Origin: Telmatactis stephensoni
Taxonomy: Eukaryota > Cnidaria > Anthozoa > Actiniaria > Isophelliidae
Reading direction: 5' to 3'
DNA: 64,000 nt
Assembly (NCBI GenBank): GCA_029948255.1
Contig: JALIZF010001367.1
Location: 62,001 to 126,000 of the forward strand
Shown here: piece by piece, positions 1 through 11,819 of the stretch
Position numbering within the stretch: position 1 is the first letter of the stretch
How the letters are laid out: each line of letters opens with the position of its first letter
The notes under the pieces: generated by a model
Told to the model about the DNA's origin: nothing
Databases searched by the model: none
What the model saw: only the letters and a program-made list of their open reading frames with translations
Program-made: the position numbers and the translations under genes

Positions 1-127
1 CAATGGTTTAGAGTGGCATACCGTGGAATATTCCACAAGTCACTTGTATTTTATAGTATACACACGAGCCTTTAGGCGAGTCTGTTCACAAAGAAAATAC
101 AAGTGACGAGTGGGAAAGAAACCATTG
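1..127. mobile_element. Short hairpin MITE-like element
   Basis: The ends are inverted copies (caatggttt at 1-9 and aaaccattg at 119-127). A second pair of inverted segments lies inside (cacttgtatttt near 40 and aaaatacaagtg near 93). No coding capacity is seen. A second small inverted repeat follows at about 139-263 (tatcccac and gtgggata ends), so this edge of the window looks like stacked foldback elements. The class is unknown. Confidence 0.5.
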
Positions 128-702
128 TATAACTATTTTATCCCACGTCAGAGAAAATACAGCAATTGGCGCAATGTGTCATGGGAAGGATCAGTGGAAT
201 ACCGCCGAATATACAACGACTTTCCTGCTTTCTGATTGGCTGTATTTTCTATGGTGTGGGATAAATCGAACTATGCCACATACCGGCAAACATTGCTCTC
301 GTGCGTCCACAAAAGCACTGTGTTGCGAGAAACAATGCTTTCCAGTTTCTCGCAACAGTTAAAATGAGAATCATTTATGAAGTGATGTTTTAGGAAACAT
401 GTTTCCTCGTTTAGCGAGGGCATTATATTGCAGAAATCGATTTACGAGACTCACTATCAATACTAACAAGAACAACTTGCTGGAATAATGAGAATAATAG
501 GATCTAAATGAAAGTTGGTACAATACCTGTATTTCACAAACTGACTTTTCTTTTGATGAGAATTCTCTAAGGAAGAATGAAGATCCGGCCTAGAAAAAAT
601 GAAATAGAAAAAATTAAAACGAACGAATGAATGAATGAATATATATCGTCTGGGCTTTCAGTGATTCCACACTCATTACCACTACAGTCAGTATTCTATA
701 GT

Positions 703-861
703 GGCTTTGCACCATCACGTGATGATAGCCATGACAGGAGGCAGGAACAATAGAGTCTGGACTAATCTGGTTTACATGAGAAAGAGTTCAATTCCCCAGG
801 GGGAAAAGACTCTATTGTTGTGCCTCCTGTCATGGCTGCCATCGCGTGATGGTGCAAAGTA
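703..861. repeat. Hairpin with ~55-bp inverted arms
   Basis: The segment at about 703-758 (tttgcaccatcacgtgatg...) returns as its reverse complement at about 808-861 (...catcgcgtgatggtgcaaa) with few mismatches and a spacer of about 50 bp. This is a typical foldback or MITE structure in the 3' flank or a late intron of TIPRL. Confidence 0.6.
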
Positions 862-1427
862 TCTGTACATACACTCAACTCATGTTGATTTTTGCTGAAG
901 GAAAACCTGGAAAACCCAGAGAAAAAGCGCTCATGACAAGGGAGATAGTAACACATCAAACAAATTCATTTCACATATGGCTCCAAGCCAGGAAATGAAC
1001 CTGGGTCATAGAGACAAAAGTTAGTCAGTAAACCACTACACAGCGTTGGCATTATAGACTAAAGTTACTTATTCCAAAGCCAATCATATATCTGCCACAA
1101 GGCTGATTCTTGAAGTCATTTATGGTAAAACTCATAATGCAGTTGTCACCTCTTGGACACGTCAAAAAGACATTGTTACACCCAAAATTGTTTCGTCGCG
1201 ACCAGCAAATTACCAGTTTTGGTTTGAATTTGGATTTTTTTTTATCTGTCAATCAGTTTGGGGGCAAAGCTTAATATTTAAAATCAACCAATCACTGAAC
1301 GAGTTCATGTAAGCTCCACCCCCAAGAATGATTAATGGATCAGAAAAGACAAAAACTTACCGATGTTGGGGGTCACCATGCAACGATTTTAGCTGTAACC
1401 CACCAACACATGTCAAAGACTACTAAC

Positions 1428-4400
1428 CTCATGGTACAGCCTTGTGTCATTTATTCTTATTAGTACTCCATCAACTCTTAAGAAGAACCGCAATAACACA
1501 AATATGGAACTTTGCATAACTCGCTGTAACAGAATCAAGCCAAGTATATAACTAGTAATTGGTTTACAAGAAGATGTCATTATATAGTATATTAGATATA
1601 ATAATATCTGTTACATATACATCACAGTCCACCATTTACATGACATGGCTGTTTTTATATAATGTATACAACATTACTGTCACATGACACTCACTCACTC
1701 GGTGAATGGTTGAAGCAAGACAACTTTATACTGAAGTGACTTAATTTATCTCAATAACTTCTCGACTGGATGACTAATTTACATCAAGATAACTTTATAC
1801 TGACTTCATAATGTTTGCAGTAATTCAAGAATTTGATTGAATAGCAGGTTGCCTATTATCAGGTGATCAATGACCACTCCTAATGCCTACTAAAGACAAG
1901 ACTTTGATTGACTCTACTTACCATTTTAACATTAAGCTTTGCAATGCCATTATCAGCAAGTTCATCTTCATATAAAACCACATCATCATAGAAATATATT
2001 TTTTCTTTTATTTTTAATTTTTCTATGTCAATCCTATGTGAGGTGGGTGAAACCTGAAACAAATGGACTATCTATAAGCCATATTAAACAAATGGACTAT
2101 CTATAAGCCATATTAAACAAATGGACTATCTATAAGCCATATTAAACAAATGGACTATCTATAAGCCATATTAAACAAATGGACTATCTATAAGCCATAT
2201 TAAACAAATGGACTATCTATAAGCCATACTAAACAAATGGACTATCTATAAGCCATTTTAAACAAATTGACTATCTATAAGCCATATTGAACTTTGTGCT
2301 CAGTACAAAATTCTGGAAGCTGATTGGTTCATCAGCATCCAGTAATGGGCTTTACAGCATGATTTTCATGCTGCAATAAGCTACTATCCCTTCTCCCTCT
2401 CCGGACTCACGTTAGCCTGTTGCAGTAGGTTTGCAAAAAAATTGTGGACAATGGGGAGTCATCAAAGTGGAAAGAAATCCCAGAAATTAGGAAGTTATGT
2501 GAAACGCACTGTAACTAAAATAATTGTTTCAAAATGCCATCCAATTAACAGTAAGAAATACAAAATTTAGGATATTTTCAATGATTTCAATATTTCAAAT
2601 ACGCTTATCAGATCGTTTCACGACACAGATTTGACGATCGTTCGATCGTTGTTTACACTGATGTAACCCTCGGTGTTATTTGGCCGTTCATAAAGGTTTC
2701 GTTTAAAAGATTGCGCCTCGATTTATCTATAAGTATTCTTTGAGAGTTTTTCTTGCTGTAAACTTGGAAATAAGACATAGGTTATACACTATGGGGCGTC
2801 ATGGTAGATTTGGGGGCGTCATGGCTATACAGTGGGGCGTCATGGATGGGGCGTCATGGCAAGGGGGCGTCATGACCGTCATTCATCTTGCAATGTGATT
2901 GGTTGATTAGAGTGGGTCCATAAGAGGACAGACACACTGCTGATGCATTTTGGCACATACACTTGTTCTGTTGCCCCATTTGATAAGGATTTTTTGAATT
3001 TTATCTCAAATAATTGTCGTAAAAACGAAATGAAGATGGTTTTGAGTTGTCTATCCTCTAGTGACACACTCTTGACACCATAAAATGTCCAAAGCTTTGC
3101 AGTGAAATTACTCACTGCGCTCTGTGATTCCACTTGAGTTCTGAACATTTTTTGACGTTAAGAGTGTGTCAATAAGAGGACAGACAACTAAAAACCATCT
3201 TTAATTTGTTACTTAATCAAAAACTGTGTACACTATGTATGTGGTACCATCAATCAAAACTTGTGGCAAAACCTTGTCATGTTACAGTAAAGCTTCTCAG
3301 AGATGCTCATGAAAACAATTGAAAACAATCATTGGTTTTTCTGCTGATCAAAATGTCACTTCTCCCAAAGTTCAAGTCATTATGTCACTGAGTGGCATTC
3401 ACCAAATTTTGATGGCATTTGACATTTTGTTCTTTGAGCCTAAAAGGGGCTTGTATACAAGTATGGACTGTTAACAACAAATAGTTGCCTAGCTCGATGA
3501 GAGGCCATAAAATGTTCCACTCTGTCAGTATGTACAAATTTTGGGAAATACTCAAAATATGCCAAAACAAGAAATAAATCTGGAATTATGGATTCATTTT
3601 TATGATTTTCTGTTTATTAAGCTTTCAGAAAATATATACTTTATAGGGTGGTTTAATGCATCATTTGCTCTTTATTTTGAGTTTAGTGAGAAATGGTAAT
3701 GAAGGTCCCCTAAAACCTTAACTGATTCATAACACTCATGTTTTATGCATCAGTGCATTGTAGTATAAAAGTCACTACATGTGACTGATTAAGCGTATTC
3801 GATTGGCCTGACTGCTTATTATAAATCATTAATGAGTTTTAGCATTGATAATGTTTTACAGTGTACAGTATAAGTACAATTTAAATCTCTTAGTACGGAC
3901 AATCCCGTAAACAGACAGTAACACTTATGGACACCTTTACTCCTACTGGACCTCTGTATTAATTATCATGTGTGTACATATCCCCATTAGCTGACCTTCC
4001 CATAAGTAAGTCCAATAATAATTCCAGTAAGTGAATACCTAATCCCATTTTCCACTGGCATCCACTCATGACTTGTAAGCAGATGGTTCTAGTTATGGAT
4101 ACCTTTTAGTTTAAGGATTGTAGATGTTGTCCCCTTAACTGTATCATGTCATGAACAATGTAATTATAGTTGTAAACTTACTTTAAAAATACATCCATTA
4201 TTTTCAAGCAAAGTTCCTTTGTAGTCTGTTGTAAATGTCCAGTCAAAAGGTTTTATTACTTCTTTTATATATTCAGAGTCCTGTCTGATAAATAAACAGA
4301 GCTTTTCAATAGATAACTCAATTGGTATCCTTTTAAAAAGAACATATAGAGAAGTACAGCTTCATGGAGTCCTCATACAAAATCTGCTAGATACTTTCAA

Positions 4401-5884
4401 AGCAACCTGCCCTATTCATTTCAAATTGTACTTGAGTTTCCTATACACATTAATTCATAACTGCATTGTAACAGACAGGTCACAAGGCCCTATATCTCTG
4501 CCATATCTGACCTTTCTCTTTGCCATGCATCAGCAACTGCAACCTTCATTAGATCATGTTTATTATCTACCAGTCGTAAGGCATCAATACCATTAAACTG
4601 TATTCCAAAACCTGCTTCGTGTCGAATTTCAAGATAATTTCCTCCAAAAGTCATTTCTGGTAATGCTGGTAGATCAAGCTCAGCCATGAGTCTGTAAGAA
4701 AAGAGGGAAAAAAGAACACAAATACATGTATTTTGACAGTGTCAAATAAAATTTGATGATGATTGTGAAAAGAGCACACATAGAGACTTGCAATGGTTGA
4801 CAAAATGAAATGCCTACATCATGGTTAAGCAAAAGTAAGACACTAATATTAAACAATTATTGGATGAGGTCGAGTAGGATATGGGGAATTATTAAGGCCG
4901 AGATTTGTGTTATCTGCCAAAGCTGAAGGCTGAGGTAGATAACACAAACCGAGGCCTTAATAATTCCCCATATCCTACGAGAACCGAATTCAATAACTGT
5001 TTTATTATTTTTTGAAAATAATTTTTTCTCTGTTGTGCTTTGTTGACAAGAATACATGTTGTTGTTGTTTTCCCGCTTTTGGCATGAACCGTATAAATTA
5101 GCGTGACGTTATACCACAAGCTAATTTTCCATATTCGAGAAAATTAATCATTAATAATATAACCTAAGAAATTTGTGCAATTTGATTGGCTGAGAGCACT
5201 GGTATTTCAGCTTAATTTTGTAATTTCACATGTGAAAATTACAGTTTCCATGGCAACTGCTTGCTTTCTTTGCCAAAAAGGCTAAGAGAAAAGGGTGACC
5301 AGATGGGGAAGCTTTCTCCTGCTAAAAGGGAAACGGGTTTTTGATGGTTATGAAGAGTTCGTTTTTCCTTTTTTCTGCTGAAAAGATGATAAATGATCAG
5401 GCAAAGCGACACGTGAAGTGAAAGTTTGTCAAAATAGCTTCATGCAAACTGAGGATTGACATGGCTGAAAAGTTCATGAAAGGTAATAAAAAAGGTTTTT
5501 TCTGCACTTATAAATGCATTTACATTTATTGTCTATGTTATCTAGAAAGTTTTTTTGGCATCTTTTTTTCAAACTATGCCATTTTTAGTCACAAACAACA
5601 ATTTGTTCGCGAGTCTGTTTTTCACTGATTGATTCAGTGAAGTCATTCAGACCAAATTAAAATCGAAAACAAAATTACTGGTTTTACCTTCTCAATGTAG
5701 TTTTGACTTTGAATGACTACTTGTCTTGAATATATTGTTAGCTTTTCTTTTATCTGCACAGGCTTGAAAGCTATGTTTTCACTTTTCGAAGTAGTTGAGT
5801 GTATAGCGATTCAAACTCGTGGTTGTTTTTCATCAAATTTTCAAAAATTTCTTAGGTTATATTATTAACAAATAATAGCATGTT

Positions 5885-5918
<34 letters not shown>

Positions 5919-6754
5919 ATATTTCAAAATTGTCCCAAATTTCACGAGCCGAACAATTTTGAAATATCACTCGTGGTATTTATGCCAAATATCACTACAA
6001 ACCATGCTATTACCTATACTTATTTCCATCAGTGCTCTGTGTTAAGGATATATAAGCCACTTAGATACTCTTTATAGAATGGAAAGAAGTTGAAACAAGA
6101 CAGTGTGAACTGGGAATGGAACTTGGAAAACTCTTGTATTAGAAAGCTATGCACTAACTAGCTGAGCTACACTTGCTTCCACGATCAACAGAAAACTCTT
6201 TACTTACCATCATGAAGATAACCCAAACTCAGTTCATCATTTTTGAATGGATGATCAAAACATGACAGTCAATATAATATTATTAAAAGTCCATAAAAGT
6301 CAAGATGCAATTTAAACAAATTGCTGTTACAGCAGTTTTCAATCACACACGTCCATCAACAATTTTCCTCTCTATCAAAAACTGAGTTTTCAGTGTACAA
6401 ACAAAACGTTGTACAACATGTTTATTTTATAGTACTTATAAAGCTTAAGCTAGCTTCTTCACCCTAGTATCAAGAATTAGAAATGATCTAGTTGATAGAA
6501 GCGCTTCTGTTTGATAGCTTCCCTATCAATGCAAGGGAAGATCACTCCCATGGAAATCGAACCTAATCCTCCATTAACTCAAACTACATACACGTGTAGT
6601 ATAAACACTTCATTAATCATGATTAATCAAAACTATCACAAGTTGCTACCAACCTTTCTGTTTCATTTGCTGTCAAAATCGAGCCTGTTTTAGAAGTAAC
6701 AGTCCAGGGACCAAACTGGAATACCTCTGGCTTTGTGCCTGTATTTCTTGCCAT
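1428..6754 (-). CDS. TIPRL: TIP41-like protein (PP2A regulator), C-terminus missing
   Basis: TIP41/TIPRL proteins bind and regulate PP2A-type catalytic subunits in TOR and stress signalling. Five coding exons were assembled on the minus strand: 6754-6654, 4691-4512, 4284-4182, 2053-1922 and 1523-1428. Phases agree at every junction and give 204 residues in frame. The product carries family landmarks in order: FGPW near residue 15, [52 protein letters not shown], and [20 protein letters not shown] at the end. Human TIPRL is 272 aa, so about 70 C-terminal residues are missing and should follow below 1428. The donor after exon 1 (AAAG/gttggt) is weak but is the only phase-compatible choice. The start ATG faces the PLP enzyme gene, so the two probably share a promoter. 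Identity is very secure; the exact 5' end is less so. Confidence 0.93.
2057..2290. repeat. 29-bp minisatellite abutting a TIPRL splice acceptor
   Basis: About eight tandem copies of a 29-bp unit (aaacaaatggactatctata + agccatatt). Early copies are nearly identical and the last ones are slightly diverged. The array starts within a few bases of the 3' splice site of the TIPRL exon at 2053, so the polypyrimidine tract of that acceptor (minus strand tttgtttcag) is partly made of repeat sequence. Confidence 0.9.
2785..2875. repeat. Cluster of five GGGGCGTCATGG motifs
   Basis: Inside a TIPRL intron the motif ggggcgtcatg(g) occurs five times in 90 bp on the plus strand, with irregular spacers of about 3 to 14 bp, so it is not a simple tandem array. 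The core GCGTCA resembles a CRE/ATF-type half site. Function is unknown. Confidence 0.7.
2911..3195. repeat. Dispersed repeat family A, copy 1
   Basis: About 280 bp bounded by ataagaggacagac segments and containing gaagatggttttgag, cactcttgac and ctgaacattttttgacg. Related sequence recurs at about 9255-9540 and at 25793-26555, where it is interrupted by other elements. No coding capacity is seen; probably a non-autonomous transposon family. Confidence 0.65.
4862..6013. repeat. Two hairpins plus a foldback pair in TIPRL intron 1
   Basis: Positions 4862-4983 form a near-perfect hairpin (ggatatggggaattattaag against cttaataattccccatatcc). Positions 5873-6013 form a second hairpin with arms of about 60 bp (gatatttggcataaatacca against tggtatttatgccaaatatc). 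Between them, taatataacctaagaaattt near 5154 is matched by its inverse near 5845, so 5154-5866 may be a longer foldback unit. No ORF of note lies inside. Confidence 0.65.
6029..6181 (-). mobile_element. tRNA-derived SINE, copy 1 (degenerate)
   Basis: Read on the minus strand it starts with a tRNA-like head: an A-box-like tgtagctcagctagttagtg and, about 40 bp on, a degenerate B-box-like gttccattccc. The family tail motif (acttctttccattc) follows. The same layout recurs at 54769-54958, 58482-58632 and 60731-60905. It lies in TIPRL intron 1. Confidence 0.7.
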
Positions 6755-6810
6755 TTCAAAAACAAGTTCCAAGCTCAAATCATCCAAACAAACTAAATGT
6801 CAACTACAAA
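6755..6810. promoter_or_regulatory. Probable short bidirectional promoter region
   Basis: The TIPRL start codon (6754, minus) and the first likely start codon of the PLP enzyme (6811, plus) are only 56 bp apart. If the second ATG at 6889 is used the gap is 134 bp. The 5' UTRs must therefore overlap or be very short, and transcription probably starts inside the opposite gene's first exon. No TATA box is evident. Confidence 0.5.
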
Positions 6811-9800
6811 ATGGCTGACAGCAAGGACTCAACATCAGTCAGCGGTTGTACTTTTAATTGGGTTCCCTGTGGTATGTTGACATCCAAAATGGCGGACAAG
6901 TGTAGTAAAATGAGGGCAAAGCAGGCATCAGATTCATCGAATTACCTTCCGTTTATACATACCTTTCCTGGTATAATGATGTACGAAAAGGCAAATGAAT
7001 TGATCAGTGTTCCTAATGAAGAGTACTGTCCACCAGCCCTGCCATTTCAAAGCACTAAGTTTGATCCAAGTATAGAATTTGGAAGTGACAAAATGCGAGG
7101 TCATTTCTGCATAGACTTTGAGAATTGGACGTTCTTGAACCATGGCGGATTTGGTGGTGCATTATCAAAAGCCTTAGAAACTGTACATCAGTTGCAAATC
7201 CACACGGAAAGTCAGCCACTGAGGTTTGTAGATCGTGAGCTCATTCCTCAGATGGTTTATGCTATAAGAAGACTTTCGGGATTTGTTTCGTGTGACCCGC
7301 GGGATCTTGTCCTTGTGTCTAATGCAACTGAGGCTATTAATACTGTTATTAGATCTCTCAAGTTTGGAAAAGGTGATAAAGCGTATTACCTGAATACTAG
7401 GTATTATGCTGTTAATAAATTACTTCTTCACTTGAAGGAAGAAAATGGTAAGTTAGATTTAAAGGGCATAATGTACCTGATTCCATTTGCATTTTCTCTT
7501 TTAGTATATCCCATTGCCTGCCTAAGTTGCTCCACTACTGGTTGTAATGCATGATTTTAAGGACTCATTCATCAGTAGTTTCATTGCTAATCCCATAGGC
7601 CAACCTTATTACTGGAACATCTCCAAATAATGGAGTCTGATAGGGTCTAATGTCATTATCCAAGAAGACATAACCATTTGTAGATGTTATTACAAAGACA
7701 GCACCTTCACCTCAATTACTGAAAATACCCAGAGGGTTGCTCTGGGTGGGAAAAAGAACCCGAACCTAACCAGATGGCAGTTTTAGTACATTCTTAATAT
7801 TGCTTGTTGTTGTTTTGGTAAGGTATTGAAATCCAGGAAGTTCCAATATGTTTCCCATCTTCAAAAGAAGACATTCTCAGAACCATTGCACAAACTCTGC
7901 AACCTGACACCAAGTTAGCTGTGTTTGATCATATCCCAAGTGTACATCCAATAATTTTACCTGTTAGTGAAATCATTGACATATGTCATAGTAAAGGTGT
8001 TCAAGTTCTTATAGATGGAGCACATGCACTGGGATCTGTACCAATTGATTTAAAAAGTTTGAATGCTGACTACTATGTTATGGATTGTCATAAGTGGCTG
8101 TGTAACCCAAAGGTAACAAAAATTATTATTATTATTGGCATTTATTCTTCCTTCGTTTCTTCCTTCCTTCCTTCCTTCCTTCCTTCCTTCCTTCCTTCCT
8201 TCCTTCCTTCCTTCCTTCCTTCCTTCCTTCCTTCCTTCCTTCCTTCCTTCCTTCCTTCCTTCCTTCCTTCCTTCCTTCCTTCCTTCCTTCCTTCCTTCCT
8301 TCCTTCCTTCCTTCCTTCCTTCCTTCCTTCCTTCCTTCCTTCCTTCCTTCCTTCCTTCCTTCCTTCCTTCCTTCCTTCCTTCCTTCCTTCCTTCCTTCCT
8401 TCCTTCCTTCCTTCCTTCCTTCCTTCCTTCCTTCCTTCCTTCCTTCCTTCCTTCCTTCCTTCCTTCCTTCCTTCCTTCCTTCCTTCCTTCCTTCCTTCCT
8501 TCCTTCCTTCCTTCCTTCCTTCCTTCCTTCCTTCCTTCCTTCCTTCCTTCCTTCCTTCCTTCCTAAAAGAAAGTAAAAGAAAACATTCAAGAAGTTTAAA
8601 AGTTTATCTGACTTGAGCTAACATAACAATATTTTGCTGTAATAACCTAATCTGTACAGTACAACGTTTATATTGTTATTTTTTCCCATAAGCGATCACT
8701 TTTTCTAGCACCAAGTGTGGTCGCTTACGAGAGAGTTGTCTGTACTTGCTTTAATGTGATTGATTTGTTCTAGGGATGTGGAGCTCTGTATGTTAACAAG
8801 AAACACCAACCAAATATCCGTTGTTTGACTGTGTCTGGTGGATTTGGTAAAGGATTTACACCTCAATTTATCTTTAGAGGTAATTATTGTTTGTTTGTTT
8901 GTTTTTATTTTTATTGTAGTTGTTAATTACTAGCTTCTTCTGTAGGCAACATTCACACCTGAGATCACGGAACTCGGAATTCCACTTTAGCACTCATAGA
9001 CCTTACATTTATACAGAAATTCGAATATTTAATGCCTTGCATTCTCACATTCTCAATTATGCAACATCTTCTATAAATGCTGTATTCGTTGTAATTGTAG
9101 TCACACTGAGGATGAGGTCCGGTACCTCGAAACATGTCTGTAAACATTAAAAATGTTATAAAATTTATCCAAATCATCATCTTATTTCTAACGCGTAGAC
9201 CATTTGGATCGGTACTCCACGAAATTCGAAGGTGTATTTCAACACAATCGATTCAAAATCTCGTTATCTTATTGATTCAAAGCCTTTTCATCAAGAGTTC
9301 AGACAACAGTGCTGACGTGTTTCGTCATACGCGTTCGTTCTGTTACCACGTTTGATGAGGATTTTTCATGCACCTTTTATCGCAAATAATTGTTTAAAAT
9401 ACAAATGGCAAGTAGTTTTTAATTGCCGTTTTTTACTCTTATTGACAATGGATGTTCAAAATTGTTCAACATTTTGCATTGACTTGAGTTTTGAACATTT
9501 TGTGACGTCAAAGCCATTTTCAATAAGAGTACAGACGTCTCTAGCCTTTGATTCGCCATTACTGATCTGATACTCGGGGTTGTGGGCAGGCTCTCTTTCC
9601 CTTCCCTCTCCCCCAGTCCTTCTCTCCTCCAGTCCCTCTAATAAGTAAATAAGGATTGTTTGATTGAATTTGTTCTACAGGTCTGAAAGACTACTCTCCA
9701 TTCCTTGCTTTACATACAGGTGACTAATTGACAGTGTAATAATTGGTATATTATGCACGCTCTGATTGGTCAAGAAGTGTACAGTATATACGCATAGATG

Positions 9801-10919
9801 ACGTCATTGAATCTTGCGTGCACTCTGACTGGATAAAATGTTTCGATGAATATTATATAAAACGACAGATAGATATTCCTTTATTCCGGGATCTGTACTA
9901 TAATAAGGGGGTGGTTACATGGCACTAGGATCATCCTAGCAGGCGAATCATCCTTTTACTGCATTCTGTTTACGTGGAAATTTGTCTGAAGTCACTTCGG
10001 GTACTAGGATGATCCTACTACTAGGATCCTGTCTCGCCGGTAGGAATATCCTAGCACTAGGAGTATGTTTCGGTTTAATGTAAACGGAAAAAGTAGAGAC
10101 TGAACTTCGCCAAACAGGATTAGGAAACGCTAATGTTGGGGCCACTGTGGTACTTGGAGTTACATTCATTTCTTTGAACTCTGCTTCGGGTTGCTTTGGA
10201 TGACAGAAAATTTTCATGTAAGCTAAACGTTAAGTTGGTTCGCCTGCTAGGATGATCCTTAGCTAGTGCCACGTTAACATCCCCTAGTCTATTCACTGAA
10301 GATGTTGAAATGTGGTGCGAACAACAGTAACACCATTCGACTCCATATCGTGACGTACTTTTGTTCTCACCACACTTTGACATCATCTAGTGCGCATCTG
10401 TTAGAGTGTAGACGCACGGTAAAATGGAATCCTACAGTACAAAAGTCAAAGTGTCTTGAATGAGAGTTGTGCAGATAAATTGAGTTTTTCATTATACTTT
10501 ATTTATTGCATGTGATGTGAATCTTTTTTTCAATAGTGCTTGATTTTTGGTTGTCCTTTGGTCCAGAGAGGATTCAAAGGTACATCACCGACCTGGCCCA
10601 CCAGGCAGCTACAATGTTAGCTGACAAATGGCAAACTGATACGCTGTTTCCCATTTACATGTATGGCCCAATGGTTTTGGTTCGTTTACCTGATGTTTTA
10701 TGGCAGCATGGTAGCAACACTGCAACAAAACCCATTGCAGATAACATCCAAGATCTCCTACACTACAAATATGGAATAGAACTTCCTATAAAACCAATCA
10801 ATGGACATCTGTATGCTAGAATTAGTGCACATGTGTATAATAGAATGAACGATTACCATATCCTTGCTGATGTTGTTTGTCATTTAATGGACAAAACAAA
10901 CCAAGAGACTGTTTCTTGA
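6811..10919 (+). CDS. Class V PLP-dependent enzyme (isopenicillin N epimerase-like)
   Basis: Five exons (6811-7447, 7823-8112, 8774-8879, 9681-9719, 10537-10919) join in phase to 484 residues; a start at 6889 would give 458. The protein is a fold-type I PLP enzyme of the aminotransferase class V/cysteine desulfurase superfamily. Visible motifs are LNHGGFGG near the start of the domain, NATEAINTVIRS, the cofactor-binding DGAHALG (Asp about 277) and CHKWLCNPKG, whose Lys (about 303) should form the Schiff base, then SGGFGKGFTPQFIFRG and the conserved C-terminal domain. This subgroup is usually named after isopenicillin N epimerase or hercynylcysteine sulfoxide lyase, but the substrate cannot be read from sequence. 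No signal peptide or organelle signal is obvious. Intron 2 carries a long (TTCC)n tract right after its donor. Introns and metazoan context argue against bacterial contamination, though an ancient transfer is possible. Confidence 0.88.
8158..8564. repeat. (TTCC)n microsatellite, ~102 units
   Basis: About 407 bp of essentially uninterrupted TTCC units in intron 2 of the PLP gene, starting some 45 bp after the donor at 8113. Reading frames through it (FLPS on plus, GRKE on minus) are artefacts. The length is probably polymorphic, and the assembled length may be wrong. Confidence 0.98.
9255..9540. repeat. Dispersed repeat family A, copy 2
   Basis: Diverged copy of the repeat at 2911-3195, sharing ctgttaccacgtttgatgag-like sequence, gcaaataattgt and ttgagttttgaacattttgt before a final aataagagtacagac. 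It lies in intron 3 of the PLP gene. Confidence 0.6.
9735..10430. mobile_element. Foldback element interrupted by a second MITE
   Basis: The outer element has ends like those of the foldback at 14510-15345 (gctctgattggtcaag, tgtttcgatgaat, and at the right acgtactttt...agacgcacgg). An inner unit at about 9907-10284 has its own inverted ends (gtggttacatggcactag against ctagtgccacgttaac, and catcctagcaggcgaa against ttcgcctgctaggatg). The inner unit thus seems to have inserted into the outer one, within intron 4 of the PLP gene. Confidence 0.6.
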
Positions 10920-11077
10920 CGCACAAAGTACTTATTTGGCTGATAAGTTGATGAAACCACGCAAGCATCAGGAATTTTCCCAAAAAAACTAACACAAAAA
11001 TATAATGATTAAAAAGATCACCCGGGTCCCTCCTAAACTTATCTATTAACTTCCTTATAAACCGTTCGGGTGTTTAA

Positions 11078-11205
11078 ATGTTGACACAGTTGCACTGTGC
11101 ATGTCCATCCCTGCAGTGTTGACACAGTTGCACCATGCATGTCCATCCCTGCAATGTTGACACAGTTGCACCGTGAATGTCCATCCCTGCAGTGTTGTGC
11201 GCAAT
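11078..11205. repeat. ~38-bp tandem repeat, 3 copies
   Basis: Three copies of tgttgacacagttgcac + catg/gtg + catgtccatccctgca, with a few substitutions between copies. It lies 160 bp downstream of the PLP gene stop and is non-coding as far as can be seen. Confidence 0.85.
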
Positions 11206-11639
11206 ATTGCAGAAGAAGTTGCAGATATAGAACTTGATCCTCAACATGAAGTTGCGCGCAGCTGCTGCAAGGTTGGAAACACAACTCCGTGTTCCAAGAA
11301 AAGTTGCGTATAGGCCCGTCGCCAGCATACTAGTAGGAGAAGTTCCATTTCTGCCATATTCGATTGGGAGGTCCAGCTGGCCTTTAGAAAGTGGAATGAA
11401 AATCTTGTTTGAGTGATAATTTTGAAGCAAGCTAAAGTAAGGAGTTTGTGTAGTAGTTTTTTTTATCGAAGACCCGATTTTTTAGCGAGGCAAAATTAGA
11501 AAAAAGAAAGAACTTATGAAAAAAGAAGAAGAAATAAAATAAAGGAAAAGCTTTTGACACATGCAGGACCCGAACCATTACCAAAACTAATTAGTATGCT
11601 AATTTTATAAAAATCGGATCATAGACTATAAAATCGCTA

Positions 11640-11776
11640 TTCTGCCTTAGCAATGTATTCTGGGACTGTTATCTCAGTTAAATAACACCAAACAAAAGAT
11701 GTCATGGTTTATAAATCTTTTGTTCAGTTTTTTTTATTTTACTGACTAACGGTCCCAGAATGCATTGCTGCGACAG
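11640..11776. repeat. Hairpin MITE-like element
   Basis: tagcaatgtattctgggac near 11648 is matched in inverse orientation by gtcccagaatgcattgctg near 11752. The internal segment is AT-rich with no ORF. Confidence 0.6.
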
Positions 11777-11819
11777 ACTAGCGATAAGGTCTTTGCATCC
11801 AGACAAATTGCTAAATCGT

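Larger units (their letters stand above)
1..1427. other. No recognisable exon
   Basis: Apart from the two hairpins above I see only short unsupported reading frames. The last TIPRL exons (about 70 residues by comparison with the human protein) are expected on the minus strand in this direction, but I could not recognise them here; they probably lie beyond position 1. Confidence 0.5.

Noticed and set aside
1366..1398. Short splice-bounded segment after the last TIPRL exon as the next exon
   Set aside because: It has acceptor- and donor-like ends, but its translation does not resemble the TIPRL sequence expected after the LYHE exon.
2057..2290. 29-bp repeats as a CRISPR array
   Set aside because: Units are directly adjacent without spacers, in an intron of a eukaryotic gene.
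6733..6810. ATG at 6733 as start of the PLP enzyme
   Set aside because: It lies inside TIPRL coding exon 1 on the other strand; later ATGs at 6811 and 6889 have better context.
7921..8616. Long frames through the TTCC tract (FLPS and GRKE repeat proteins)
   Set aside because: They are translations of a pure tetranucleotide microsatellite in an intron; the true exon ends at the donor after CNPK (8112).
6811..10919. Bacterial contamination as source of the PLP gene
   Set aside because: Four phase-consistent GT-AG introns, and an immediate metazoan neighbour in a shared promoter.
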